From assembly GCA_019671135.1 (NCBI GenBank), contig JAHRHY010000002.1:1798001-1862000 (forward strand): a stretch of 64,000 nucleotides of DNA, written 5' to 3'. Positions 21,901-31,251 of the stretch are shown one piece after another; the first letter of the stretch is position 1, and the number at the start of each line of letters is the position of its first letter. Position numbers and translations under genes: made by a program. A model generated the notes under the pieces. The model did not search any database. It was given only the letters and a program-made list of their open reading frames with translations, and was not told where the DNA came from. The DNA comes from Linnemannia hyalina. Its lineage: Eukaryota > Mortierellomycota > Mortierellomycetes > Mortierellales > Mortierellaceae.

Positions 21901-22913
21901 ATGTCCGGAGAGAGGGAGGGAGGTGGTCGAGGTGGAATGGTAGTGATGGAGGGTTGTTGATGGTCGGAGCTGGGTTGGTCATTATTGTTAGAGCGAATGA
22001 GTGCAAGGTAGATTTCGCTGCCGAGGGTTGTTGCTTCCGTATAAAAGTGAATGTGGGAGAGGAGAAGGCCGCGAGTGCGAGTGCTGATGGATGATGACTG
22101 AAAGCCGGTGCAGTCCCAGTCGATTTCGATGCCATTGTGGTGGATGCGAAGGTTGTTGGTACGCCAGTTGATGAGAGGGTTTGTTTGTGTAAGCCAAGGT
22201 TTACCAAGGAGGATGTCGTATTTTTTAAGAGGGTAAACAATGGGGTCGAGGGTAGTGGAGTATTGTTGTCGTTGTAAGGAGATGTTGGCAGTGTGTGCAG
22301 AAAAGGATTGTGAACCGTCTGGGAGGATGATGGGAATGGGAGGGGAAGAGTGAAGAGGGATGTTGTGTCGTTTGACAAATGAAGAGCTAATCACGTTACC
22401 CTGGGCTCCACCATCAATAAGGATCCGAGCGGTATGGCCATTGACGTTGCAGACGAATGTAAGGAGGGTGGACTTGGCTTGTTTGATAGAAAAGGTTGAT
22501 ACACCAATTCCCCTTTTTCGCAATCGGCGGATTTTGCTTTTTGACATTGTGGGGGAGACAGGCACGGCGGGCAAGGCAGATATGGGGGCTAGAGAGGAGG
22601 GAGACATAGGTGGGTCCAGGTCCACTGTATCAGTCAATCCAGCCCCCTCTTGAGGAGGAGCGGCAGGAGTGGCGCATACAGCGGGTAGGACAACCATGGC
22701 AGAAGAGGGTATTGGGGGTGAGGGGTCAACAAGTGTAATGGCAGCAGAGGTAGGAGGAGCAAGGTCTTTGGGCAGAGAAAGTCGTTTATTTGAAAAAGGA
22801 AAAGAAGAAAACTTATCTGAGGAAAGACGCTTACTCCTCTGATCCAGAGGAAAAGAGGAGGGAGCAACAGCAACTAGAACCTGGACTTTTTCTAGTTGCT
22901 GGTGGCTTTTCCC
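18963..22913 (-). CDS. Element G pol polyprotein
   Basis: Open in the -1 frame from the slippery site (and upstream to 23012) to a stop in the 3' LTR. Order, with residues counted from 23012: a Pro/Ser-rich linker; protease with LIDGGAQGNVIS near 196 (DGG in place of the usual D-S/T-G); RT with VVYLDDILIYS near 557; RNase H VETDASGFAVG near 707; integrase zinc region HDVHDAAIAGHLG...CLSCQ near 910-955 and catalytic core; chromodomain YEVEAILAHRSRRRRMEFLI near 1280. It is expressed only as a Gag-Pol fusion in the model. No in-frame stop was seen, although gag is broken. Confidence 0.88.
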   Translation of the reverse strand, partial: GKSHQQLEKVQVLVAVAPSSFPLDQRSKRLSSDKFSSFPFSNKRLSLPKDLAPPTSAAITLVDPSPPIPSSAMVVLPAVCATPAAPPQEGAGLTDTVDLDPPMSPSSLAPISALPAVPVSPTMSKSKIRRLRKRGIGVSTFSIKQAKSTLLTFVCNVNGHTARILIDGGAQGNVISSSFVKRHNIPLHSSPPIPIILPDGSQSFSAHTANISLQRQQYSTTLDPIVYPLKKYDILLGKPWLTQTNPLINWRTNNLRIHHNGIEIDWDCTGFQSSSISTRTRGLLLSHIHFYTEATTLGSEIYLALIRSNNNDQPSSDHQQPSITTIPPRPPPSLSPDIHTIVHDEFPDVFPSSLPSGLPPDRGDAMRIETDPMADPPFKPVIRLSIAELDELKKQLDDLLAKKLIKPSTSPYGAPVLFVKKSDGSLRMCVDYRGLNRITRKNRHPLPRIDELIDRFRGAKYFTKLDLISGYHQQRIYEPHSPKTAFRCRYGHFEFNVVPFGLTNAPASFSNMMLKVLDPVLDKWVVVYLDDILIYSQTKADHLRHIRSVLALLRKHGLFVKLSKCSFMQEETEFLGHVISKDGLHTNAGLVRAIREWPRPGKQKHVQQFIGLAQFYQQYIHNFAQIALPLTALLGEGRQFVWDDTTEAAFLALKKAISTAPVLRIFDPELLSTVETDASGFAVGAVLFQTDSNGVSRPVAFTSRKLNSAEKNYPTHEQELLAVVHALKTWRYYLDGSHFIVYTDHDTLRHFPTQPRLTRRQARWMELLQEYDFDFKFKRGVDNIVPDALSRRPDYQESSSPPMSINSLDLQTDPGLRQRLIDGYPEDSRLASIYQSCLRGKSPTSYSLNNGLLYVERHGDTLLCIPKSSDLRLLLLHDVHDAAIAGHLGFDKTYAALRRFAFWPRMSVDTRQYVESCLSCQRNKAVRRLPAGLLRPLEIPEQRWDTVSMDFVVKLPMTARKFDAITVFVDKLSKQVHFAPSRTTDTAVEVANCFFSNIFRLHGMPSTIVSDRDTKFTSTFWRRLQERLGTKLAMSSSFHPQTDGQSERAIQTLKTMLRGLVNHKQDNWDLYLPAAEFAYNNAVHSSTGVSPFFLNHGFHPRVPASLLAPVTPSSSSSLDFDSFVSAQQSALAEARESLLEAQDQQIKHADAHRRPHSYQVGDQVLLSTEHITTAYDSNRPAASLQARFFGPFTLLQQRSPVSFQVELPPTMRIHDVFHVDRFKPFIPSPESLGRRSLPPPEPEIVNGEVEYEVEAILAHRSRRRRMEFLIKWAGYDAAKDSTWEPLKDLTNSPDILHKYCQEHGLLFLLGEGVTGL
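22868..22913 (-). promoter_or_regulatory. -1 ribosomal frameshift signal of element G
   Basis: On the minus strand: slippery GGGAAAA (22913-22907), spacer gccac, then stem CAGCAACTAGAA, a 10-nt loop and TTCTAGTTGCTG (22901-22868). The zero frame reads gga aaa, and the -1 frame reads ggg aaa into pol. The stem is identical to that in F, but the loop differs at two bases. Confidence 0.8.
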
Positions 22914-23784
22914 GACTGAGTCTGGGAAGAAGCCTGAGCAGGAGCAGGGGTGGCGGTTACCTCGACGTTGTTGAACTGGCGAGGCTGCTGTGTGCTTGGG
23001 AAGGTACGACACTGGCTTGCCATATGGCCGATCTTACGACAGCGGAAGCACCCCTTATTGGCAATAAGATAGGCCTTGTCTTCAGGGGTGAGTCTGGGAG
23101 GGCGAGGGGTGTTGTTGGTGTTGCCATTGTTGCGGGACAAATAGTTGACTTGAGTGGTAAGGTTGTTGATGGCGACATGGAGGTTGTCGATATCCATAGC
23201 ATTGGGATCGTGCTTGGGCGCAATGGTGGGGCCATTAGGGTAGAGGATCGAGTGAATCAAGCTGGCTTGGGTGATGGCAGATTCCAAGGTGGCACACTGT
23301 CGGAGCTTGACCTCTTTGCTGGTGTCACGCTCAAGACCCTTGATATACCAATGCAGAGCGGTACCTTTGTCAAGGGTAGGAACACGGCGGAGCAGACGAC
23401 GGAATTCGTGAGTGTAAAGAGCAATCGATCGTTTGCCCTGTTGGAGCGACTCAAGAGCCTCACGGGCAGCAGCGACGGCATTGGGAGGGGTGTGGAAGGT
23501 GAGGAAGTCGGTCTCGAAGTCATTCCAGGGGGTGTGGATAGTCAGGCCAGAGGAGCGCCACCACGATTTGGCGTCATCAATTAGGTTGAGGGCGGTATAC
23601 TGAACCCATTCAGCCAAACCCAGTTTAACAACCGTATAATACTCCTTTTGGTTGTCAATAAAGTTGATGCATGCATCAGCATCAATCGCGCCAGAGTAAG
23701 GGGCAGGTCGCTGGGGCTTGAGGACTTGGGCCAGGGTGCGAGCAAGATCACGGCGGTCGGCCTCAAGCTCTCGTTCGGTGAGTT
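22892..23784 (-). pseudogene. Element G gag, N-terminus deleted
   Basis: It encodes a Gypsy capsid region (DACINFIDNQKEYY, AKSWWRSSGL, YTHEFRRLLRRVP) and a CCHC knuckle CFRCRKIGHMASQC, ending ...SGKATSN-stop. The capsid is about 60% like that of F by eye. About the first 60 residues found in F are missing, and the frame runs straight into the LTR without an ATG. The gag stop lies inside the frameshift hairpin. Confidence 0.85.
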
Positions 23785-24079
23785 TGTAATAGGAGCAGAG
23801 CAAGAGAGAAGAGGCAAGGGTGAGGACAAGGAAGGAAGACAAGAGGCAAGGAGAATAGCAAGGGAAAGAGACAAGAGGGTGTAGGGACAAGAGGAAAGGG
23901 CAAGAAGGAATGAGGTTTATTGTACAGAAGGGACAGGGTATTTATACGTCTATGGTATGAGGGATGATGGTGAGGTAATAATAAGCAGGGGTAGTGTGTA
24001 AGACAGACACACAAGATATTAACAAGGAAGTAAGGAACAAGGCAGCCAAAAGCAGGAGGCAATCTACAATCCTGTTACA
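23785..24079 (-). repeat. 5' LTR of element G
   Basis: A 295-bp LTR, close to the copy at 18684 but with a few substitutions (for example gataat/gagaat and agatgg/agaggg). It is therefore older than the identical pairs of B, C and F. Confidence 0.9.
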
Positions 24080-25726
24080 TCGGTGATGACTTCCGTGGTA
24101 GCGGGCGAGAATTCCAGATAGTGTCGCCAATGTTTGAAGGCAGACACAATGGCAAGGACTTCTTTGTCGTAGATCTGATAGTTGAGTTCAGCAGGCAAGA
24201 GTTTTCGGGAGTAGTAAGCGATAGGATGTAGGCGTCCATCTTGGTCACGCTGACTGCAGACAGCGCCGAGGGCCTTGTCAGAAGCGTCAGTTTCAATGAT
24301 GCAGGGGCGATCTGGTTGGAAATGCCGAAGGACGGGGCCAGACATGAAGCGTGACTTGAGCTCCGTGAAAGCGGCTTGTGCGATAGCGGTCCAGACAAAG
24401 TTAGTATTTTTCTTGAGTAACGCGGTGAGAGGCGCGGCGATATGGGAGTATTTCCGTACAAAACGACGGTAGAAGTTGGAGAAACCCAGAAAGCACTGGA
24501 CATCCGAAACGGAAGAGGGAGTGGGCCAATCGCGAATGGCGGCAACCTTGGCGGGGTCCATAGAAATACCGTCAGTTCCGATCATAAAGCCGAGGAATTC
24601 GACTTTGTCCTTGTCGAACGAGCATTTCTCGAGTTTTAAGCATAGACCAGCGTCTTGGAGCTTGCTGAGAACTTTGCGGACATGCGCGGTATGCTCCTCA
24701 AGGGTGTCGGAGTAGATGAGAATGTCGTCAATGTATAGCACGACAAAGTCATCTAGGTAATCGCGGAGGACGTCGTTGGCGAAAGCTTGGAAAGTTCCGG
24801 GAGCGTTCATTAGTCCGAAGGGCATGACTGTATACTCGAAGTGGCCATAGCGGCAGCGGAATGCCGTCTTCCATTCGTCGCCCTCCTTGATGCGGAGAAG
24901 ATTGTATACTCCTCGCATGTCGAGCTTGGTAAAATACTTGGCTTTGCCTAGTCGGTCGAAAGTTTTGGAGATCAGCGGCAGAGGGCATCGATTGGGGACA
25001 GTCACCTTGTTGAGGCCTCAATAGTCGATACAGAGGCGGAGGGAACCATCTTTCTTTTTAACAAAAAGGACGGGGGCGCCAGCTGGAGACTCGGATCGAC
25101 GGATGAACCCTTTTGCAAGGTTTTCTTAAATATATTCGTGTAGAACTTGCAGTTCCGTTTGTGATAGGTTGTATACCGGTCCAAATGGCACGGTGGCTCC
25201 TTCGACCACAGGGATATTGTGATCATAGGGTCGATGTGGCGGTAGCTTGTCGGCTTGCATCTTGGAGAATACTTGAGCATACTCGGCATATTTCTCGGGC
25301 AGTTGGACTGTGGGTTTTGATTCAGGGATAGAGTTGTCGTTGGTGGTTGCGCTGGCGAGTTCTTCGATTCGGGAGACGTCGAGCATGTATCCGACTCCTT
25401 GATTGGTCTTGAGGATCTGACGGAGTTGTGCATTGCTAATAATGGAGATGTTGGTTGCTGATTGGTTCTTGGCGGATTTGGATAGTTGGTTGGATCCTGA
25501 GGTGTACTTGGTGGGAACCAAAGTGGATTTGGGTTTGGAAGGTGACAGAAGGATTCGGTCTTGTTCCTGGAAGGCAGGGATGGATCGAGGCATTGTTGAT
25601 TGTGCAAAGGGGGAAAGCTTGTCGAGTGTGTGCTGATGGAGGCATGGCATAGTAATGGTTCGTTTCTCCCAGTCGATATATGGGTTGTGTGAGCGGAGCC
25701 AGTCCATGCCAAGAATGATGGCATAA

Positions 25727-26027
25727 TGTAACAGGATTGTAAATTTAGATTGCCTCCTGCTTTTGGCTGCCTTGTTCCTTACTTCCTTGTTAATATCTTA
25801 TGTGTCTGTCTTACACACTACCCCTGCTTATTATTACCTCACCATCATCCCTCATACCATAGACGTATAAATACCCTGTCCCTTCTGTACAATAAACCTC
25901 ATTCCTTCTTGCCCTTTCCTCTTGTCCCTACACCCTCTTGTCTCTTTCCCTTGCTATTATCCTTGCCTCTTGCCTCCCTTCCTTGTCATCACCCTTGCCT
26001 CTTCTCTCTTGCTCTGCTCCTATTACA
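25727..26027 (+). mobile_element. Solo LTR of the G family in B' protease region
   Basis: A 301-bp LTR, TGTAACAGGATTG...CTCCTATTACA, in opposite orientation to B'. The duplication CATAA lies at 25722-25726 and 26028-26032. It presumably arose by recombination between the two LTRs of a full insertion. Confidence 0.93.
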
Positions 26028-26354
26028 CATAATTGCCAAGTGCAATGAGTTGAAAGGTGTGTGTGGAAAAGTGTTGTGAGTGGGATTGCATAACCAATGT
26101 GGTGGCGTGATGAGAGGTATGTGTTGAACCATTGGCAAGAGAGATTTGTAATAAGTGTTGTGCTAGTGGGAGATTGTGCTGTTTTGCTAGATTTTAATGA
26201 ATGAATGAAATGGTTGCTCCTGAGTCGATCATTGCATGGACTGGTAGTGAGGAGTTTTGGAAGTGGAGCGTGATTGGAATAGTGATAGGGGATAGCAGAG
26301 GATCATTTGGAGATTTGTTATACAGTTCGCCCAGACGCACTCCAACTTTACTGT

Positions 26355-28103
26355 CTAGGCTGAATCTCTTTCCAATTGGAAAGAGATTGCATCGGGCTGG
26401 TCGCTAGTCTGTGTAGGCTGAAGGGCCGAGATCGAGGCTGTTGCCTTTGGGGCGTTCTTGAACGAGGGCTTTGCAGGTTTCTTGGGGCAGTCGTCAAGCC
26501 AATGATCTGCTGAACCACAGTAGGTGCACAGTCCTTCCTTTTGACGACGAAGACGCTCAGACGGTGGCAAAGGACCATGGCGAGCATGCGAGAGATCCAT
26601 GTCCATCGAAGTGGTCGCGGGAGCTGAGGCAGCAGGGGTGGACGCGGTAGCTGGGGTGGATGAGGCTTGAGTGGTAGTAGAAGTGTGGGCAGTGGTGGAG
26701 CGGGACGGAGTACTGGAAGATTTGTTGCCGGAACGGGTCACTGCATAGCCGTACTGTCGGTTGTTGATGTCGATAGCCAATTGTGAAAACTCGGCAAAGG
26801 TAGTTGGCTCGGGGTAGTTTGCCATGGCTTCTTGAACAGACTCCTTCAGGCCGAGGCGGAACTGTGAAATCATTGCGCTATCATTCCATGCTGTATCCGC
26901 TGCAAGGTTGACGAAACGGTTTGTATAGTCGATGGCAGAACCGCGCTGTCTAAGCTGACGGAGTTGGGTTTCTGCTAGGACGTGAGCATTGGAGACTCCA
27001 AAGTTCTTACTCATAAGAGCAAAGAACTGATCCAGGTTAGAAATACATGCGGGTCTCTCCTCGACAGGCAACTTAAAGGATGGAACGTATCTCTGCATGT
27101 ACTTGAACGCTGCAGTATCACCGAGGCGCGAGATAGCCAGCACAATGCGGTCGTGGTCGTTCGGATAGAGGGTCTCGTTTGCAATGAAGAAGAGTTCCAG
27201 CTGAGCCTGAAACCCTTTCCAATCTTCACGCTTGCCGGAGAAGACTGCAGGGGGTGCTACTTTTGGCCTCGAAGGGGAGCTATTGCTGGAGTAAGGTGTA
27301 GTTGATTGGAAGATGGCACTTACTGTATTGGTGACATCGGTCTTGTGATCATAAAATAGTTTGCCTAGTTCTGCGCGAGTGATGGGTGGAAATCCTTCAG
27401 CCTTGGAGCACATGTCGAAAAAAGTGTTATTGGGGTTAGATACCTGATCGGTCTGGAGTAATTGCCTCAGGTCGTCGTCGGGGCAGCCTTGGAGAAAAAC
27501 GACTCTGACGATTGTTTCGAGGAAAACTCGGCCAGTGGAATCCTCTGAAAGTAAAATGTTCATATAGAGGCAAATGCGGGTAAGGTACTCGGCAAGATTG
27601 GTGGTGAGCTAGGCATTGAGTAGAAGGCCGCGGACATGTTCGAGGAAGCCATCAGGCATATATGCCTTCTTGAACAAGGTGGTAAAGGTGAGGTACTCGC
27701 AGGTGTTGTCGATATTAAGGGATTCCCACCAGAGGAGAGAGGTTTGGTTAAGGAGGTTGACGGCATGAATGGTGCGCTTCCTGTTGGGTATGTTCTTCAT
27801 GGTGAAGTAGCGTTGCACCTCCTTCAACCAGGCAAGGCACTTGAAATCATCACGAGTGCCATTATACTTGGCGGGTTTGGAGGTGGTGTTGAGTTCAATA
27901 ATGGTGGCAAGGGATTGGTTGTCGTCGTGCATAATGGTGAGTTCCAATAAAAAATCAGTGATAAAGTATATGTCCATGGGTGGGAAGTAGGGCGAGGGGA
28001 TGAAAGAGGTGCTGGGCGAGGTGTCAGGGGAACTAGAGGGATCAGGGGTTTGTACTGGGGGGTCTGGGGTCTGGTCAGTGGATTGTTGAACCTTTGCTAC
28101 CAT
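26355..28103 (-). pseudogene. Chimeric gag: element H N-terminal half joined to element B C-terminal half
   Basis: From 26355 to about 27388 the frame matches B gag (PPITRAELGKLFYDHK, through the knuckle CTYCGSADHWLDDC). From about 27389 to 28103 it does not. It encodes another Gypsy gag start, MVAKVQQSTDQTPD, then YNGTRDDFKCLAWLKEVQRYF and LLWWESL. A TAG at 27609-27611 breaks the H part. The junction lies at ...KAEGF/PPITRAELG. The ATG at 28103-28101 overlaps the LTR-primer-binding-site boundary. Confidence 0.78.
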
Positions 28104-28146
28104 GCAACTTTACGAGGAGTGGAAGTAAGAGAAGTGGATGTATTAT
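28091..28146 (-). other. Primer-binding site and LTR-end remnant of element H
   Basis: On the minus strand the last 44 bases of an LTR (ending GTTGCA) are followed by TGGTAGCAAAGG (28102-28091), a tRNA-type primer-binding site shared with E and nearly with F. The rest of this LTR has been replaced by the LTR of E starting at 28147. Confidence 0.65.
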
Positions 28147-28421
28147 TGTCAGAGTTCCACTCTGGGTACACATGACTATGGGCCACCGCCTATGGTTCAC
28201 TGGGTATACATTCAGACTACGTTATGTTGACTAGTCCTACTTCGAACTATAGGATAAGGTCACAAGCCTGGTCCATGATGCAATACTGACACATGATTAG
28301 TAAGCCGGCCCCGCAACACATACATAAATAGTTATAGTCAGTACTTAGATAGTTCAGTAGTTTATAACTCACTTTTTATTAAACACTCAAAAAAGCACAC
28401 AATGCCCTCAAATCCTTTACA
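28147..28421 (+). repeat. 5' LTR of element E (LTR family A, copy 4)
   Basis: It starts TGTCAGAGTTCCACTCTG and ends CCTTTACA, and is followed at once by the primer-binding site. It carries CATACATAAATAG and TTTTTATTAAAC. This copy shows that the solo LTRs at 7748, 13866 and 14130 belong to a Gypsy family. Confidence 0.85.
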
Positions 28422-28468
28422 TGGTAGCAAAGGAAGTTCGAAACACCTTCCTCGTCGCTCTCCTCTAA

Positions 28469-28961
28469 GGAGGCCTTTCAAGTCCAAATTGTAATATGGT
28501 ATATGTTACATCTCTACAGACCTTGACAATATCTACAGCGACCATTAGAGGAGAGTGTATGTATAATATTCACCATGTAAAACAACCACTGTAACATTCC
28601 TTGCATAACTATCCTACTAAACACCAACCTATTCTCCAAACAACAAAGTCTTCTTATTTTTCGCACACCAATCTCTTGAATGTGTCCATCTACTATTAAA
28701 CTGTACCCCTCACTGCGAGATTAAGGGTAGTACTTCTTGTATGTGATCATCTAAAGCACCTGTACCCTCAGCTGTATTTTGTCGTGAAATACAGGGAGAG
28801 ATTACATTTTAAAAAAACATGTGCTATCTATTGCTATTTTATTTCATGTTCTATTGCTGACTTTAGAGAGATACATCAGCTATGGAAGTCAACACTGTAT
28901 TCCTTGGGCTTTGGATATTTTGTATATGCCTTATTATATCCTTTGCACATGGAGAGGCCGC
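28469..28961 (+). mobile_element. Element R (copy in the leader of E), without fold-back insert
   Basis: 493 bp from GGAGGCCTTTCAAGTCC to GGAGAGGCCGC, flanked by TAA at 28466-28468 and 28962-28964. It aligns with 14901-16255 (minus) except for the 858-bp fold-back element. No open frame of note. It carries the natural empty site of that fold-back element near 28609-28616. Confidence 0.82.
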
Positions 28962-28988
28962 TAACCCCATCTGTCAAAAATTGTCAAC

Positions 28989-29720
28989 ATGTCCGATAAT
29001 TCCGCTTTCCAGTCTTTCCTAGGTACGGTTGCTCCACCCAAGTTTTCGGCTAAAGCTAATGAAGATGTCAAAGACTGGCTTACCAAAGTCAATCGTTACT
29101 TCGAGATGCTGAAGCTTTCTTTCGCCGACCGCGTCCTCGCAGCAACCATGATGGCCTTCCTGCCAAATGGGCCGACCATATCCCTGCCGCTCCTAAAGAC
29201 CAAGATCCATGGCAACACTTTGGAAACCTTATGTGCCAACGTTTCCAGAGCCGCAATTCTGCGCTCTTTGCCCGTCAAAAGCTGCATACCCTCAAGCAGC
29301 GCGGTTCTGTCACCAAGTACAATCTCCAATCCGAGACCATCCGTTCCGCCCTCGACGATCTCGGTGAAACTGATGCCATGCACTATTACTTCATGGGACT
29401 CAAGCCCAAGATCCGTAAGCATTTTGCCGAAAATCCCAATCTCCGTACTGATCTCTCAACCATGATGAACATTGCCGAATGTCTCGATAACGAGCAGTTC
29501 CATAATGCCTCCAAGTTCCAGCCGTATACCGTCAAACACCATCCCCAGCCCGAGTCCTTTCCTTAGCCTATGGAGTTGGACGCTGTGTTCGGAAACAAGA
29601 AAAAGCAGCAGCAGTTGGACCTCAAAAACCGCACCTGCTTCCAGTGCCATGCTCCCGGTCATCAAAGTCACGACTGTCCCAAGAACAAGAACTCCAAGCC
29701 GGAAAAGGCCGAGTCCCATT
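28989..29720 (+). pseudogene. Element E gag, broken
   Basis: ATG at 28989, MSDNSAFQSFLGTVAPPKF, a capsid region with DWLTKVNRYFEML and, after a frameshift near 29168, ADHIPAAPKDQDPWQHF and a retrotransposon-gag core. A TAG at 29564 precedes a CCHC knuckle CFQCHAPGHQSHDC near 29638-29680. The frame ends about 29720. One frameshift and one stop make it non-functional. Confidence 0.8.
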
Positions 29721-29931
29721 AAAGAGCTCTGGGGCTTTGAATGGGACTATTACTGTCCAAGAACCTAGTTCCACTCCAGAGAGCATAACTTCATCGATGG
29801 AATAGGTATCCGTCGTATCAATTTCGTTCGCATCATTAAAACCGTCTGTTTCCTTTCCGTCTACTGTCCGGTCGCCATCGTTTGATGGGTCCACACCGTC
29901 TATTCTGTCTCCATCTATTGTTCCGTCGTCA

Positions 29932-31014
29932 TTGTTTAATGGGTCGACATCGTCTCCGTCTACTGTTCCGTCGCCACCGGTTGGTGGGTCGACATCGTTT
30001 TCCCCGTCCGTTTTATCTCCCTCGTTCAGCGCGCCGACCATGTATGCCGTATCGTCTGAGTGTCCCTTGTTACCCGAAGAGCCAGAAGACGAGCAACTGA
30101 TGTATATTGCTGGTCATATCAAGAACTACAAGCTAGATGTCCTAGTCGATTGTGGAGCGAGCGCCAATTACATTAGTTATGAGATTGTTCGTTCGCTCGG
30201 TATCCCTACGTCCAAGAAAAAGGTGCCAATTGTGGTTGCCTTTGGTGGCGGTCAACCCGTCACTTGTTCCCGTTATTGTCATATCCGTCTCAAGCTAGCC
30301 GATAATTTCCAGCCGATTCTCCAGTTCAATGTTATCCAAACAAGATTCGAAGCCGTTCTAGGCAAACGCTGGCTCGCAAGATCCGTTCCAAAGCCCATTG
30401 TGGACTTCGACCAGCACACCATCCGTATCGATCCTGACGTCCTCATTCAAGGTTATGTCAAACCAATCCACACTCCTGTCATGTCCGCGATGCAGTTTAA
30501 GCATTGCCTCGATAAAGATCAAGCATTTCTCTGTATTGTCCAGCCTGCCGACGAAGCGTCTTCCACGTTACCCCCAGTCAAGCACCACTCCGCCGCACAA
30601 GCAATACTCGAAAAGTACAGTTCAGTCTTTCCCAGTGAGCTCCCTCATGTCTTACCTCTATCTAGAACCGTCGATCACAAAATTGAGGTCATCCCTGGTT
30701 CCATTCCGCCGTCCAAGCCTACTTATCCATTATCCCTAACAGAAATGGATGAGCTGAAGAAGCAATTAGACGACCTTCTTCTCCATGGCTTTATCCGTCC
30801 CAGTAAGTCTTTGTATGATGCCCCCGTCCTGTTTGTTCGTAAAAAGGAAGGTGATCTTCGCATGTGCGTGGATTATCGTGCCCTGAATAAACAAACCGTC
30901 AAGAACACCTACCCGTTGCCCCGAATCGACGAGTTGCTCGACCGTCTCCACAATGCCAAGGTTTTCAGTAAACTCGACCTCCGTTCCGGATACCACCAGA
31001 TTAGGATTCAGGAA
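29932..31014 (+). pseudogene. Element E pol, first part (protease and N-terminal RT)
   Basis: A Ser/Pro-rich leader with imperfect tandem repeats (about 29875-30000), then protease with [12 protein letters not shown] (DCG in place of D-S/T-G) and LGKRWL, then RT start: [37 protein letters not shown] and [16 protein letters not shown]. It is cut at 31014 by the 12.6-kb insertion, and the frame runs on about 70 bases into the insert. The continuation is at 43639. Confidence 0.85.
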
Positions 31015-31090
31015 GGAGGCCGTCCATGTCCCGCTCCGCCAACCATGAACTGCTGTATAATAATATCTGTCAACACCTTTTAAAACAGCG

Positions 31091-31251
31091 TGTTACGTGA
31101 GAGTGTCGCATTTTCGTGACTGTACATTATCAAGAAGCGTACTCAGTGAGATAATTAAGGGCAGTGTCCCTTAGTATTTAAACCCTAGACTTAGTAATAA
31201 ACGAACCCCCATCTTCTTTCTCACTTACTCCAAGGTACGCTATATTTTTCA
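31091..31251 (+). repeat. LTR of family D, left (inverted relative to D coding)
   Basis: 161 bp, TGTTACGTGAGAGTGTCGC...GCTATATTTTTCA, with TATTTAAACCC and GTAATAAACG. Its inner end joins truncated D integrase directly. One base differs from the right copy. Confidence 0.9.

Larger units (their letters stand above)
18684..24079 (-). mobile_element. Gypsy element G (5,396 bp) inserted in B'
   Basis: LTRs are at 18684-18978 and 23785-24079 (295 bp each, several mismatches). The family end on the coding strand is TGTAACAGGATTG...CTCCTATTACA. The 5-bp duplication TCGGT lies at 18679-18683 and 24080-24084. The target is the RNase H part of B' pol. The 5' LTR joins gag directly with no primer-binding site or gag start, so the element is defective although pol is open. 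Confidence 0.92.
16956..26394 (-). pseudogene. B' pol (protease-RT-RNase H-integrase-chromodomain), broken
   Basis: Read without G and the solo LTR, it matches B pol nearly residue for residue: protease, RT with YIDDILIYS, RNase H, integrase and a C-terminal chromodomain (EYEVEAILDSRIRRNHLEYYIHWRGYP). Defects against B: TAG at 17778 (CAG in B), TAA at 18642 (CAA), TGA at 25018 (CGA), TAA at 25126 (CAA), and one extra base near 17060 that shifts the chromodomain end. All four nonsense changes are C to T on the coding strand. Two insertions (5.4 kb G; 301-bp LTR) also split it. Confidence 0.85.
16745..28102 (-). mobile_element. Gypsy element B' (chimeric, degraded; 5' LTR nearly lost)
   Basis: A minus-strand relative of element B. 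The 3' LTR is at 16745-16941 (197 bp, TGTCAAGAAAGC...TCTCGTGACA) and abuts the polypurine tract at 16942-16955. Pol and the gag C-terminal half are close to B, but the gag N-terminal half (27389-28103) comes from another element (H). It contains element G (18684-24079, duplication TCGGT) and a solo G LTR (25727-26027, duplication CATAA). The LTR cuts the Crypton gene at 16744. Confidence 0.85.
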
